Source: DAHUYF01 sp035623985
GTDB lineage: Bacteria > Pseudomonadota > Alphaproteobacteria > ATCC43930 > CGMCC-115725
Direction: 5' to 3'
NCBI GenBank assembly: GCA_035623985.1
Contig: DASPSJ010000059.1
Span: 1-64,000, forward strand
Length of the DNA stretch: 64,000 bases
Positions 31,773-43,028 of the stretch are shown here, piece by piece (position 1 is the first letter of the stretch; each line of letters starts with the position of its first letter). The notes below the pieces were generated by a model that searched no databases, was not told the origin of the DNA, and saw only the letters and a list, made by a program, of their open reading frames with translations. The position numbers were made by a program, and so were the translations under genes.

Positions 31773-31833
31773 TCATCCGCCTAGCTATTGACAATGTCAG
31801 CCCTCCGACGCAAGAGCAGAGAGCCGCGGAAGG

Positions 31834-33015
31834 ATGCAGCCGATGCGGTCCTGGCGCCAATCCTGGCCCGGCCTGCTCGCGACGTTGGACGGCGTCGGCC
31901 TATGCCGCTTCGCCTACACCCCGCTTATTCCCTTCATGATTGGCGCGGGGGTGGTGAGCGACAGCGGCGCCGCCTATCTCGGCGCCGCCAATCTTGCCGG
32001 ATATTTGGCCGGCGCGGCCGGCGCGGCGCCTTTGGCGGGGCTTTTGGGCATCGCCAGGGCCATTCGCATGTGTTTCGCGCTGTCGGTCCTCGGCCTTGGC
32101 GCCTGCGCTTGGCCAGGGGGGTTCTGGTGGTATTTCCCCTGGCGATTCCTGGCGGGCGCGGCCGGCGCGGCGCTGATGGTGCTGGCGCCAAGCCTCCTCC
32201 TGGCCGACGCGCCGCCGGGCGACCGCGGCCGGCGCAGCGGCATCATCTATGCCGGGGTCGGCGCGGGCATCGCTTTATCGAGCCTGGCGGTCCCGCCGCT
32301 GGCCGCTTGGAGCCTTTCCGGCGTCTGGGCGGGGCTGGCGCTCGGCGCCTTTCTGACCGCGGCAACGACGTGGCGATACTGGCACGGCCAAGTTGCCGTC
32401 GCGCCGGTGCTCGCCGGCCGGCCGCGGCTGGGCCTCGCCGCGGGGCTGGTGGCGCTGGCCTTCGGCATGGACGGCGTCGGCTTCGTGCCGCACAATCTGT
32501 TCTGGGTCGATTATATCGCCCGGCCGCTCGGGCTCGGCACCGACATCGGCGCGGCGCAATGGCTGCTGCTGGGGCTGGGCGCGGCCATCGGCCCGGCCTT
32601 GGCCGGACGCATCGGCGACAGCGTCGGGCTCGGCCGCGCTCTGATCCTGGCCTTTGCCGTCAAAAGCCTGGCCGTGGGGCTGCCGGGCCTGGTCACGGCG
32701 CTGCCGTTCCTGGCGCTCTCCTCGGTTCTGGTCGGCGCGCTCACCCCGGGCATTGCCGCGCTCTGCGCCGCGCGCATCATCGTTCTGGCGCCCGCCGGTC
32801 TCCAGACCCGTGCTTGGGGCTTCGCCACGCTGGTCTTCGGCCTCTTTCAGGCCGTCGGCAGCTACGCCATGGCCTTTGCCTATGATCGCCTGCACAGTTA
32901 CGTGCCGCTTTACCTCGCCGGCGCCGGATTCGAGGCTCTCGGCAGCGTTTTCGCGCTGTTTGCCCTGATTCTGGCGGGAAAAGCCGGCGAAACCAGGCAC
33001 CGGACCCAATTTTAG
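31834..33015 (+). CDS. YbfB/YjiJ-family MFS transporter
   Basis: A 393-residue major facilitator with about twelve hydrophobic helices. The N-terminal GLCRFAYTPLIPFMI and the arginine-containing FRFLAGAAGAAL-type helix fit the YbfB/YjiJ group, whose substrates are unknown. The ATG at 31834 leaves the first helix intact. It is read away from mnmG and ends at the start of an exceptionally AT-rich gap. No partner genes suggest a substrate. Confidence 0.85.
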   Translation: MQPMRSWRQSWPGLLATLDGVGLCRFAYTPLIPFMIGAGVVSDSGAAYLGAANLAGYLAGAAGAAPLAGLLGIARAIRMCFALSVLGLGACAWPGGFWWYFPWRFLAGAAGAALMVLAPSLLLADAPPGDRGRRSGIIYAGVGAGIALSSLAVPPLAAWSLSGVWAGLALGAFLTAATTWRYWHGQVAVAPVLAGRPRLGLAAGLVALAFGMDGVGFVPHNLFWVDYIARPLGLGTDIGAAQWLLLGLGAAIGPALAGRIGDSVGLGRALILAFAVKSLAVGLPGLVTALPFLALSSVLVGALTPGIAALCAARIIVLAPAGLQTRAWGFATLVFGLFQAVGSYAMAFAYDRLHSYVPLYLAGAGFEALGSVFALFALILAGKAGETRHRTQF

Positions 33016-33246
33016 GGGCCAAATGCGCGATTCCGGGATGGGATGGACGGCGACCTGTCTGTTGCCGGTATAATGGGTTAGCGAAATCAACCAGCAATGT
33101 ACTATCACTTAAATATGGGATTGATGAGTATTATGGAAAACAAAAATAATCATAATTAGGTTTATAGCGAAATCAAACAAAAAATTATCTAATAATACTG
33201 GCGATATAACCGAAAAAAGGATAACCGATACAAATAATTTGAACCG
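33016..33246. other. AT-rich intergenic patch
   Basis: This gap between the convergent MFS and mnmE genes contains 33121-33240, only 29 G or C in 120 bases (24%) against about 70% around it. AGCGAAATCAA occurs twice (33080-33090 and 33166-33176) as a direct repeat. No gene, DnaA box or recognisable element end is visible. Confidence 0.85.
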
Positions 33247-34572
33247 TTATTTGCCCAAGCAGAATTCGCCGAAAATGATATCGAGCAGCGCTTCGACATC
33301 GACCCGGCCGGTGATGCGGCCGAGCGCCTGGGCGGCCGAGCGCAAATCCTCGGCGGCAAGCTCAGGCAATTCCGCCGCGGCGAAGCGGTCGAGGGAGCCG
33401 ACGACGTCCTCGAGCGCCTGGCGATGGCGCGCGCGGGTGATGAGCGGCGCGCCGGTGGGCTCAAAGCGGCGTGCCACCTCCGCCTGGAGCCGCGCCAGCA
33501 AGGCCGCCATGCCCTCGCCCGTGCGCACCGAGAGACGCAGCGCCGGCCCGGCGCCGAGCGCGTCCGCCCAGCCGGCGGCCGGGGCGAGATCGATCTTGTT
33601 GGCGACCACCAGCGCCGTCTCGTCCATCAGCCCGGCCACCGCCGCCGCTTCTTCCGGCCGGGCGGCATCGAGCACGATCAGGCGCAAATCCGCCGCCGCG
33701 GCGCGGGCGCGGGCGCGGCGCACGCCTTCCGCCTCCACCGCATCGCCCGAGGCGCGCAGTCCCGCCGTATCGGCAAGCAGCACCGGATAGCCCCCGAGAT
33801 CGAGCGCCACTTCGATGACGTCGCGCGTGGTGCCGGCGCTTGCCGCGGTGATCGCCACCTCGCGCCGCGCCAGGGCGTTCATCAGGCTCGACTTGCCGGC
33901 GTTCGGCGGACCCAGGATCGCCACCGCCACGCCGTCGCGCAGCCGCTCGCCGCGATGGCCGTCGGCGAGATGAGACGCGATCTCGGCGCGCAAGGCCGCC
34001 GCCGCCGCGCGCACCCCCTGCCGCAGATCCTCCGGCAGGCCCTCTTCCGGGAAATCGATCTCCGCCTCGAGATGGGCGAGCGCACGCATCAGCCGCTCGC
34101 GCCAGCCCTCATAGAGCCGGCCAAGCTCGCCGGCGAGCTGGCGCAGCGCCTGGCGGCGTTGCGCCGCAGTGTCGGCGGCGACGAGGTCGGCAAGGCCTTC
34201 GGCGGCGGTGAGGTCGAGCTTGCCGTGCTCGAAGGCGCGGCGCGTGAACTCGCCCGGCGCCGCGAGCCGCAGGCCCGGCAGGCGGCCCAGCGCTTCCAGC
34301 AGCGCCGCCGCCACTGCCCGGCTGCCGTGGATGTGAAATTCCGCCACGTCCTCGCCGGTGACGCTGCGCGGGCCCGGAAAGAACAGCGCCAGCCCGTCAT
34401 CGATCGCCTCGCCGCTGGCGGGGTCGCAAAAGCGAGCGAGCGCGGCGCGGCGGGGCGGCGGCACGGTGCTGGCTACGGCTTCCAGCGCCGCGCGCGCCTC
34501 GGGCCCGGAAAGCCGCAGCACGGCAATGCCGGCGCGCCCGGGCGCGGTGGCGAGAGCGAAGATGGTGGTCAC
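33247..34572 (-). CDS. mnmE: tRNA modification GTPase MnmE (TrmE)
   Basis: A 441-residue potassium-activated GTPase that works with MnmG in tRNA wobble-uridine modification. The N-terminal tetrahydrofolate-binding domain has APGRAGIAVLRLSGPEAR; the G domain has GPPNAGKSSLMNAL (G1), AGTTRDVIEV (G2), DTAGLR (G3) and NKIDL (G4); the C-terminus ends EFCLGK, the catalytic C-(I/L)-G-K. All functional motifs are present. It is separated from mnmG only by the MFS gene and the AT-rich patch. Confidence 0.97.
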   Translation of the reverse strand: MTTIFALATAPGRAGIAVLRLSGPEARAALEAVASTVPPPRRAALARFCDPASGEAIDDGLALFFPGPRSVTGEDVAEFHIHGSRAVAAALLEALGRLPGLRLAAPGEFTRRAFEHGKLDLTAAEGLADLVAADTAAQRRQALRQLAGELGRLYEGWRERLMRALAHLEAEIDFPEEGLPEDLRQGVRAAAAALRAEIASHLADGHRGERLRDGVAVAILGPPNAGKSSLMNALARREVAITAASAGTTRDVIEVALDLGGYPVLLADTAGLRASGDAVEAEGVRRARARAAAADLRLIVLDAARPEEAAAVAGLMDETALVVANKIDLAPAAGWADALGAGPALRLSVRTGEGMAALLARLQAEVARRFEPTGAPLITRARHRQALEDVVGSLDRFAAAELPELAAEDLRSAAQALGRITGRVDVEALLDIIFGEFCLGK

Positions 34573-34696
34573 GGCGGTGCTCCCTCGCGCGGCGGGACGC
34601 GCTTGTCAATGCCGGCGCGGCGACCGCTCGGGCCGATATTGCGCAGGCTCAAGCCTCCCCGGATACTGGCGAGGCAGCGGCGAAACGGGGGACCCC

Positions 34697-35755
34697 ATGA
34701 ACAGCGTCTCGACAGCCGATTGCGAGGATGCCGCCCGACTGTTGCGCTATGCCGCGGAACGGCCCGGCGCTCTGACCCATGAGGTGACGGCGCCGATCAT
34801 TGCCGTGCTCGACGCGCCGCGGCGCGAGGCCATCGACACCGCGACGAGCGTCGCCTTCTGGCGCGCGGTCAACGCGCTCGCGGCGGCTATTCATCCGGCG
34901 ACCATCGACAGCATCCGCCCCGCCGCGATCAGGATCGCGGCCCGCCGGCGTCACGCCTATTACGCCCTCTCCTTTCTCTTGCTCGTGCTCATCGTGCCGC
35001 TGTCGATCTTGTCCTTCGCTTCCTCGGCGATCTCCAACGACATCGACACCGCCGCCGCCAGCGTCTGCACCTTGATCCAATGCGGGCCGACGCTCGGCCC
35101 CGGCCCGTCGCCGCCGCAGCCTCTCTTGCGTCCCGCGGCTCCCGCTGCCGACGCTCCCGCTCCGGCCGACAATGCGCCGGCAACCGCCGCGAGCGCGCCG
35201 GCGTCTGCGACGAAGGATTGGACGGCAACCGACTGGGCGTTGTTCAGAGCGGCGCAGTTCATCTCCTACCACCTGGTCTGGCTCAACGACATTTATTTCT
35301 GGTGGGGCCGCGGCGCCAACCACGATGAAATCGCCAAAGAGATCGCCGACATCGCCACCGTCACGAACATATACGCCCACTTCTACGTGCTGGCGGCGAC
35401 CACGACCAAGGTGCAATCGCAAAACCGCATCTTCTACGGCGTGATCGGCGGCTACATCCTGCCCGTGCTCTACGCGCTGCTCGGCGCCACCGCCTTCGGC
35501 CTGCGCGCGCTGTCCGAAGAGATCGCCACCTCGACGGTGCAAAGGACTGCCGCGGCGCGCGCCTATATGCGGCTCATGCTCGCCGCGCTGACCGGCTCGG
35601 TGATCGGGTTGTTCAGCGACTTCACCAAGGGCTTGCTGCTGTCGCCCTTGGCGGCGGCGTTCCTCGTGGGCTACGGCGTCGAGATCGTCTTCGCGTTTCT
35701 CGATGCGGTGATCCGCAGCGCCAGAAGCGCGCGCTTCGGCGTGCCAGGCGCCTGA
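34697..35755 (+). CDS. membrane protein of unknown function with proline/alanine-rich loop
   Basis: A 352-residue protein: cytosolic N-terminus of about 90 residues, a first hydrophobic helix (HAYYALSFLLLVLIVPLSIL), an alanine/proline-rich loop (about 130-170), a region with DWTATDWALF and NDIYFWWGRG, and three further hydrophobic helices towards the C-terminus, ending near a VEIVFAFLDAVIR segment. No family is recognised. The ATG at 34697 follows GGGG GACCCC with only a weak ribosome site. It diverges from mnmE. Confidence 0.6.
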   Translation: MNSVSTADCEDAARLLRYAAERPGALTHEVTAPIIAVLDAPRREAIDTATSVAFWRAVNALAAAIHPATIDSIRPAAIRIAARRRHAYYALSFLLLVLIVPLSILSFASSAISNDIDTAAASVCTLIQCGPTLGPGPSPPQPLLRPAAPAADAPAPADNAPATAASAPASATKDWTATDWALFRAAQFISYHLVWLNDIYFWWGRGANHDEIAKEIADIATVTNIYAHFYVLAATTTKVQSQNRIFYGVIGGYILPVLYALLGATAFGLRALSEEIATSTVQRTAAARAYMRLMLAALTGSVIGLFSDFTKGLLLSPLAAAFLVGYGVEIVFAFLDAVIRSARSARFGVPGA

Positions 35756-35774
35756 CGCGACGGGAAGATCGTCC

Positions 35775-36122
35775 CTAGTCTCCCGGGTTCTTCTGGTCCG
35801 GGTGCAGCATCAGCCGCTCGACCCGGCCGCCCTCGACGAGATGGCGTTGCAGGATCTCGTCGATATCGGCGGTGCCGTGATAGGAGTACCAGACCCCTTC
35901 GGGATAGATCACCATGTTCGGGCCGAACTCGCAGCGGTCGAGACAGCCGGCGGCGTTGATGCGGACGTCCGCAAGGCCAAGCTCCTTGGCGCGGACCTTC
36001 ATGTAGTTGCGCAGCTTCTCGCTGGCCTTGGCGCTGCAGCAGCCGCGGGGATGCCCCGGCGGCCGCGTGTTGGTGCAACAGAAGACGTGCTGGCGGTAGA
36101 AGAGCGCGGGATCGGCGGGCAT
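35775..36122 (-). CDS. thioredoxin-like [2Fe-2S] ferredoxin
   Basis: A 115-residue thioredoxin-fold [2Fe-2S] ferredoxin. Four cluster cysteines are visible: two in FCCTNTRPPGHPRGCCSAK and two in AAGCLDRCEFGPNMVIYP. This pattern matches the (2Fe-2S) ferredoxins related to the NuoE C-terminal domain. It should act as an electron carrier in the cytosol. The start at 36122 (MPADPALFY) matches the family; upstream frame is not conserved. It is divergent from the DUF255 gene, 104 bases apart. Confidence 0.88.
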   Translation of the reverse strand: MPADPALFYRQHVFCCTNTRPPGHPRGCCSAKASEKLRNYMKVRAKELGLADVRINAAGCLDRCEFGPNMVIYPEGVWYSYHGTADIDEILQRHLVEGGRVERLMLHPDQKNPGD

Positions 36123-36226
36123 GAGGGCACAATGATAGGGTTGGTGCAAAGGGCGGGCACCACAGTATAGTCGGCAGACGCCCGGCGCAACACGCTCGCC
36201 TTTCAACCGCCCTTTGCTCCACACGC

Positions 36227-38251
<2,025 letters not shown>

Positions 38252-38707
38252 ATGCCGCGCCTGACGCTGGAAAGCCCGCTCGGCCGCCTCACCTTGTTCG
38301 AGGAGGACGGCGCGCTCGCCGCGCTCGACTGGGGCGGCAAGCGGGCGAGCGGCGAGCCGACGCCGCTGCTGCGCCGCGCCAAGCGCCAGCTCGATCTCTA
38401 TTTCGCCGGCAAGCTTACCGAGTTCGACCTGCCGCTGGCGCCGCGCGGCTCCGCTTTCGAGCGGCGCGTCTGGCGGTTGATGGCCGAGATCCCCTATGGC
38501 GAGACGCGCAGTTATGGCGATCTCGCCGCGGCGCTCGCCGCGGCGCCCCGCGCCGTCGGCCAGGCCTGCGGCCGCAACCCCTTGCCGATCCTCATTCCTT
38601 GCCATCGCGTGCTCGCCGCCGGCGGCGCGCTCGGCGGCTATAGCGGCGGCCGGGGCGTCGACACCAAGCGCCGGTTGCTGATCCTCGAAGGCGCCCTGCT
38701 CGTCTAG
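38252..38707 (+). CDS. ogt: methylated-DNA--protein-cysteine methyltransferase
   Basis: A 151-residue O6-alkylguanine-DNA alkyltransferase. The acceptor cysteine lies in PILIPCHRVLAAGG, and the DNA-binding helix is in EIPYGETRSYGDLAAAL. It removes alkyl groups from guanine in a suicidal one-step transfer. The N-terminal domain is short, as in Ogt rather than Ada. It starts one base after the DUF255 stop, so the two are probably in one transcript. Confidence 0.93.
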   Translation: MPRLTLESPLGRLTLFEEDGALAALDWGGKRASGEPTPLLRRAKRQLDLYFAGKLTEFDLPLAPRGSAFERRVWRLMAEIPYGETRSYGDLAAALAAAPRAVGQACGRNPLPILIPCHRVLAAGGALGGYSGGRGVDTKRRLLILEGALLV

Positions 38708-38712
38708 GAGCG

Positions 38713-39729
38713 ATGCCGCCCCGCCTCATCTTCTGGATCACGCTCAGCAGCGCGCTGCTGGGCGCGCTTTTCGGCCATGCCCAGGCGCTGGCGCAGGGCG
38801 GTGATGCCGGCGGCGCCGGTTATTGGCTCGGCGCCGTGGATGGCGCCTTGATCGCGGGCGTGCTCTCGTCCCTCGAAATCGTGGCGCTGAGCGGCGCCGC
38901 CGGCATACGCTTTCGCCAGATGCCGTTTCTGATTTATCTCTGCTTGCGCTCGCTCATCTATCTCGGCGTCATCTTGATCGTGCTGGCGACCGGGCATTGG
39001 CTGATGCCGATCGGCGACACCCGCGGCTTCGTCGTCCGCCGCGTCGAGATCGCCTTCTCGCTCGGCCTCGCCTTCGGCTACAATCTACTGCTCGGCGTCA
39101 ACCAGCTCCTCGGCCCGGGCGTGCTCCTCGCCTTCGTCGCCGGCCGTTACCATCGCCCGCGGCTGGAAGAGCGCGTGCTGCTCTTCATCGACATGCGCGG
39201 CTCCACCGCGATCGCCGAGCGGCTCGGCGAAGCCCGCTTCCTCGATTTCCTCAACCGCTTCATTACCGATGTGTCGCTCGCCATCGCCGAGACCGGCGGC
39301 GAGATCCACAAATATGTCGGCGACGAGGTCATCGCCACCTGGGCGCCCGGCGCCGCCGACGCCGGCGCGGACTCGGTGCGCGCCTGCTTCGCCGCGCTCG
39401 ACCGCCTGGCGGCGCACGCCGACGCCTATGAGCGCGATTTCGGCTTCCGCGCCGATTTTCGCGTCGGACTCCATTACGGGCCGGTGGTCGTCGGCGAGCT
39501 GGGCTATCTCAAGAAGGAGATCGCGCTTATCGGCGACACCATGAACACCGCCGCGCGCATCCAGCAGGCCTGCCGCGACACCGGCCATCGCGTGCTTGCC
39601 TCGGCGGCGCTGATCGAGCGCATCGCCGCGCTTCCCGCCGGCATCGCCTGTCGCGCGCTGGGCCCGCTGGCCTTGCGCGGCAAGGAGCATGCGCTCGAGC
39701 TGTTTGCGCTGGAGGCCGCCGCCCGATAA
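38713..39729 (+). CDS. membrane-anchored class III adenylate/guanylate cyclase
   Basis: A 338-residue protein with four hydrophobic segments in the first 150 residues and a C-terminal cyclase domain. The metal aspartate-containing LFIDMRGSTAIAERLGE block, KYVGDEVIATW, and GLHYGPVVVGELG plus NTAARIQ identify the fold; both metal aspartates (FIDMRG and VGDEV) are present. It should make cAMP (or cGMP) at the inner membrane in response to an unknown signal. It is co-directional with ogt. Confidence 0.92.
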   Translation: MPPRLIFWITLSSALLGALFGHAQALAQGGDAGGAGYWLGAVDGALIAGVLSSLEIVALSGAAGIRFRQMPFLIYLCLRSLIYLGVILIVLATGHWLMPIGDTRGFVVRRVEIAFSLGLAFGYNLLLGVNQLLGPGVLLAFVAGRYHRPRLEERVLLFIDMRGSTAIAERLGEARFLDFLNRFITDVSLAIAETGGEIHKYVGDEVIATWAPGAADAGADSVRACFAALDRLAAHADAYERDFGFRADFRVGLHYGPVVVGELGYLKKEIALIGDTMNTAARIQQACRDTGHRVLASAALIERIAALPAGIACRALGPLALRGKEHALELFALEAAAR

Positions 39730-39741
39730 CCGGCGGCGCGG

Positions 39742-41106
39742 CTATGGCTCGCGCTCGATCAGCCGGAGGCAGCTCACCCCGGCGGCGATGGCGGCGAAGC
39801 CGGCGGCGACCACCAGCGCCAGGCCGGTGGCGCGCTCGCCCGCCAGCCCGAAGATCAGCGCCATCAACGCCGCGCCCACCGTCTGGCCGAGCAGCCGCGC
39901 CGTGCCGAGCATGCCGCTGGCGCCGCCGCTGCGCTCGCGCGGCGCCGAGCCGATGATGGCGCGGTTGTTCGGCGTCTGGAAAAGGCCGAAGCCCGCGCCG
40001 CACAGCGCCATCCGCCAGACGATGTCGCCCGTCGCCGGCTGCGCTGGCAGCAGCGCCAGCGCGGCGAGGCCCGCGGCGAAGCCCGCGAGCCCGAGCCCGC
40101 CCAGCAGCCCCGCGGGATAGCGGTCGGCGAGCCGGCCGGCAAGCGGCGCCACGATCGCCGTCGCCAGCGGCCACGGCGTCATCAGCAGCCCGGTCGCGAC
40201 CTGGCTTTGGCCGAGCGTGTCCTGGAGAAAGAACGGCAGGGCGACATAGGCCAGCATCTGCGCCGCGAAAGAGGCGACAGAGGTGGCGATCGACAGCGCG
40301 AAGACCGGCAGGCGCAGGAGATCGACCGGCAGCAGCGGCGAGGTCTGCGGCAATTGGCGCAGCACCAGCGCCGCGCCGGCGATCACCGCCGCCGCCGCCT
40401 CGCTGGCGACCGCCGGCCATCCCTGGCCGTGCCCGGCGCCGTCGATGGCGGTGATCAGCAGGCCAAAGAACAGCGAGTTCAGCAGCGCGCTCGGCGTGTC
40501 GAAGCGCCGCTTCGCCGGCGGCGTCAGCGGCAAGGCGCGCGCCGCCACCAGCGCCACCAGCCCCACCGGCACGTTGACCGCGAAAAGCCATTCCCACGAC
40601 GCCACCGCCAGGATCGCCGCCGCCACCGTCGGGCCGATGGCGGCGGAGATGGCCACCACCACGGCGTTGATGCCGATGCCGTAGCCGAGCATGCGGCGCG
40701 GATAGATGAAACGGACGAGCGCGCCGTTGACGCTCATGATGCCGGCCGCGCCGATGCCTTGCAGGACGCGCGCCACCGTCAGCGCCAGCAGCGCGTGCGA
40801 CAGCGCGCAGCACAGCGAGGCGAGGGTGAAGACGGCGAGTCCCGCGACATAGATGCGGCGGAAGCCCCAGATCTCGCCCAGCGAGGCCAGCGGCAGCAGC
40901 AGGATCGTCACCGCGAGCTGATAGGCGTTCACCACCCAGACCGAGGCGGCCGGGCTCGCCTGCAGCTCGCGCGCGATGGTCGGCAGCGCGATATTGGCGA
41001 TGGCGCCGTCGATCACCGACATGGCGATGGCGAGCGCCACGGTGAGGATCGCCCAGCGCCGGCGCGGCGGCGGCAGCCCGTCGATCTCCTCGCCTCTCGC
41101 TGTCAT
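39742..41106 (-). CDS. DHA2-type MFS drug transporter
   Basis: A 454-residue major facilitator with about fourteen hydrophobic helices. The motif D1-like SVIDGAIANIALPTIARELQ and WVVNAYQLAVTILLLPLA in helix one/two are typical of drug:H+ antiporter family 2, as is the RVLQGIGAAGIMSVNGAL helix. The start at 41106 (MTARGEEI) is chosen because it precedes the first helix by about 20 residues; upstream frame is unlike the family. It probably exports small hydrophobic compounds. It converges on the cyclase gene. Confidence 0.88.
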   Translation of the reverse strand: MTARGEEIDGLPPPRRRWAILTVALAIAMSVIDGAIANIALPTIARELQASPAASVWVVNAYQLAVTILLLPLASLGEIWGFRRIYVAGLAVFTLASLCCALSHALLALTVARVLQGIGAAGIMSVNGALVRFIYPRRMLGYGIGINAVVVAISAAIGPTVAAAILAVASWEWLFAVNVPVGLVALVAARALPLTPPAKRRFDTPSALLNSLFFGLLITAIDGAGHGQGWPAVASEAAAAVIAGAALVLRQLPQTSPLLPVDLLRLPVFALSIATSVASFAAQMLAYVALPFFLQDTLGQSQVATGLLMTPWPLATAIVAPLAGRLADRYPAGLLGGLGLAGFAAGLAALALLPAQPATGDIVWRMALCGAGFGLFQTPNNRAIIGSAPRERSGGASGMLGTARLLGQTVGAALMALIFGLAGERATGLALVVAAGFAAIAAGVSCLRLIEREP

Positions 41107-41258
41107 CGCCGGCTGCCCTGCCCGTCCCGAGCCGCACGCATAGGACACCGCCCCGCCCGCCCGCAAGCCGCGCGCCGCCGGCGTGACAATGCCCGCCGCC
41201 GCGGCTAAGCTCGCGGTTTCCGCCGCATCACGCTGCCACAAGACAAATCGGAGGAATT

Positions 41259-41954
41259 ATGACCGAGGTGACGATACGCGCCGCCGATGGCGGCAGCTTC
41301 AAGGCCTATCTCGCCACGCCCAAAAGCGGCAATGGCCCCGGGATCGTGCTGATCCAGGAGATTTTCGGCGTCAACAAGGTGATGCGCGACCTGGCCGACG
41401 GCTTTGCCGCCCAGGGCTACACCGTGATGTGCCCCGACCTGTTCTGGCGCCAGGAGCCCGGCATCGACATCACCGACCAGTCGAAGGCGGAATGGGACAA
41501 GGCCTTCAGCCTGTTTCAGGGCTTCAACGTCGACAAGGGCGTCGACGACCTCAAATCGACGCTGGCGAGCCTGCGCGCGCATCCCGCCTGCAACGGCAAG
41601 GCCGGATCGGTCGGCTATTGCCTCGGCGGCAAGCTCGCCTATCTCATGGCGACGCGCAGCGACAGCGACGCCAATGTCGGCTATTACGGCGTCGGCATCG
41701 AAGGCGCCCTCGGCGAGTCCAAGAACATCAAGAAGCCGCTGCTGCTGCACGTCGCCGGCAAGGATCAATTCTGCCCGCCCGAGGCTCAGGCCAAGGTCAA
41801 AGACGGGCTCAAGGGCAATTCGCAGGTGACGATCAACGACTACGCGCAGCAGGACCATGCCTTCGCGCGGCTCGGCGGCCAGCATTACGACAAGGTGGCG
41901 GCCGATCTCGCCAATCGGCGCACCGCCGAGTTCTTCAAGAAGCATCTCGGCTGA
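41259..41954 (+). CDS. dienelactone hydrolase family protein
   Basis: A 231-residue cytosolic alpha/beta-hydrolase of the dienelactone hydrolase family. The nucleophile is a cysteine in VGYCLGGKLAYL (G-x-C-x-G), as in true dienelactone hydrolases, with the aspartate in DQFCPPE and the histidine in QQDHAFARLGG. Such enzymes hydrolyse lactones or thioesters. It has a good ribosome site, GGAGG, before the ATG and is 14 bases upstream of the quinone oxidoreductase gene, so an operon is likely. Confidence 0.92.
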   Translation: MTEVTIRAADGGSFKAYLATPKSGNGPGIVLIQEIFGVNKVMRDLADGFAAQGYTVMCPDLFWRQEPGIDITDQSKAEWDKAFSLFQGFNVDKGVDDLKSTLASLRAHPACNGKAGSVGYCLGGKLAYLMATRSDSDANVGYYGVGIEGALGESKNIKKPLLLHVAGKDQFCPPEAQAKVKDGLKGNSQVTINDYAQQDHAFARLGGQHYDKVAADLANRRTAEFFKKHLG

Positions 41955-41968
41955 GAGGAGGAAGCCTC

Positions 41969-42943
41969 ATGCCCCACGCCATCCGTTTCCACACGACCGG
42001 CGGCCCCGAGGTGCTGCGCTGGGAAGAGGTGCCGGTGGGCAAGCCCGGCCCCGGCGAGGTGCGGCTGCGCCACACCGCCATCGGCCTCAACTATGTCGAC
42101 ACCTACATCCGCAGCGGCCTCTATCCCGCGCCCTTGCCGAGCGGGCTCGGCGCCGAAGGCGCGGGCGTGGTCGAGGAGGTCGGTCCCGGCGTCAGCGACC
42201 TCAAAACCGGCGATCGCGTCGCCTATGGCAGCAGCCCGCTCGGCGCTTATGCCGAATCGCGCCTGATCCCCGCCGACCGGCTCGTCGCCCTGCCGCAGGG
42301 CATCAGCGACCGGCAAGGCGCGGCGATGATGCTCAAGGGCCTCACCACGCAATACCTCATCCGCCAGATCTACAAGGTGAAGAAAGGCGACACGATCCTC
42401 TTCCACGCCGCCGCCGGCGGCGTCGGGCTGATTGCCTGCCAATGGGCGAAATCACTCGGCGCCACCGTCATCGGCACGGTCGGCAGCGACGAGAAGGCGG
42501 CGCTCGCCAAGGCGCATGGCTGCGACCACCCGATCGTCTACACGCGCGAGGATTTTGTCGAGCGCGTGAAGGAGCTGACCCGCGGCGAGAAGGTGCCGGT
42601 CGTCTATGACGCCGTCGGCAAGGACACTTTCATGAAGTCGCTCGACTGCATCCGCCCGCTCGGCATCATGGTGAGCTTCGGTCAGGCCTCGGGTCCGGTG
42701 GGACCCGTCGATCTCGGCATCTTTGCCCAGAAGGGCTCGCTGTTCTTCACCCGGCCGACGCTCAACACTTACGCCGCCAAGCGCGCCGACATGCTGGCGA
42801 TGGCCAAGGATCTCTTCGACGCCGTGCTCTCCGGCGCGATCAAGATCGAGGTCAACCAGACCTATCCGCTGAAGGAGGCGGCACAGGCGCACCGCGACCT
42901 GCAATCGCGCAAGACCACGGGCTCGACGGTGTTTACGGTATAG
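41969..42943 (+). CDS. quinone oxidoreductase (QOR type MDR)
   Basis: A 324-residue zinc-free medium-chain reductase of the quinone oxidoreductase group. AIRFHTTGGPEVLRWEEV at the N-terminus, the dinucleotide motif AAAGGVGLIACQWAK, and VVYDAVGKDTFMKSLDCI are family features. It reduces quinones or enones with NADPH. The start at 41969 (MPHAIRFH) follows the ribosome site GAGAGGAGG. It lies in the same unit as the dienelactone hydrolase and ends close to a heptad-hairpin repeat. Confidence 0.92.
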   Translation: MPHAIRFHTTGGPEVLRWEEVPVGKPGPGEVRLRHTAIGLNYVDTYIRSGLYPAPLPSGLGAEGAGVVEEVGPGVSDLKTGDRVAYGSSPLGAYAESRLIPADRLVALPQGISDRQGAAMMLKGLTTQYLIRQIYKVKKGDTILFHAAAGGVGLIACQWAKSLGATVIGTVGSDEKAALAKAHGCDHPIVYTREDFVERVKELTRGEKVPVVYDAVGKDTFMKSLDCIRPLGIMVSFGQASGPVGPVDLGIFAQKGSLFFTRPTLNTYAAKRADMLAMAKDLFDAVLSGAIKIEVNQTYPLKEAAQAHRDLQSRKTTGSTVFTV

Positions 42944-42944
42944 G

Positions 42945-43011
42945 GAGTTATCAGTCGTCAGTTATCGGTTGTCAGTTCACTGAAAACTGATGACTGATAA
43001 CTGACGACTTC
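42945..43011. repeat. heptad-hairpin repeat, copy 4
   Basis: AGTTATCAGTCGTCAGTTAT (from 42947) is answered by an inverted series ending TGATAACTGACGACTT (43010 end). The two arms flank CACTGAAAA. It lies between the convergent quinone oxidoreductase and rho stops, the same setting as copy 1. Confidence 0.8.
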
Positions 43012-43028
43012 ACTGCTTCGCGCGTTCG

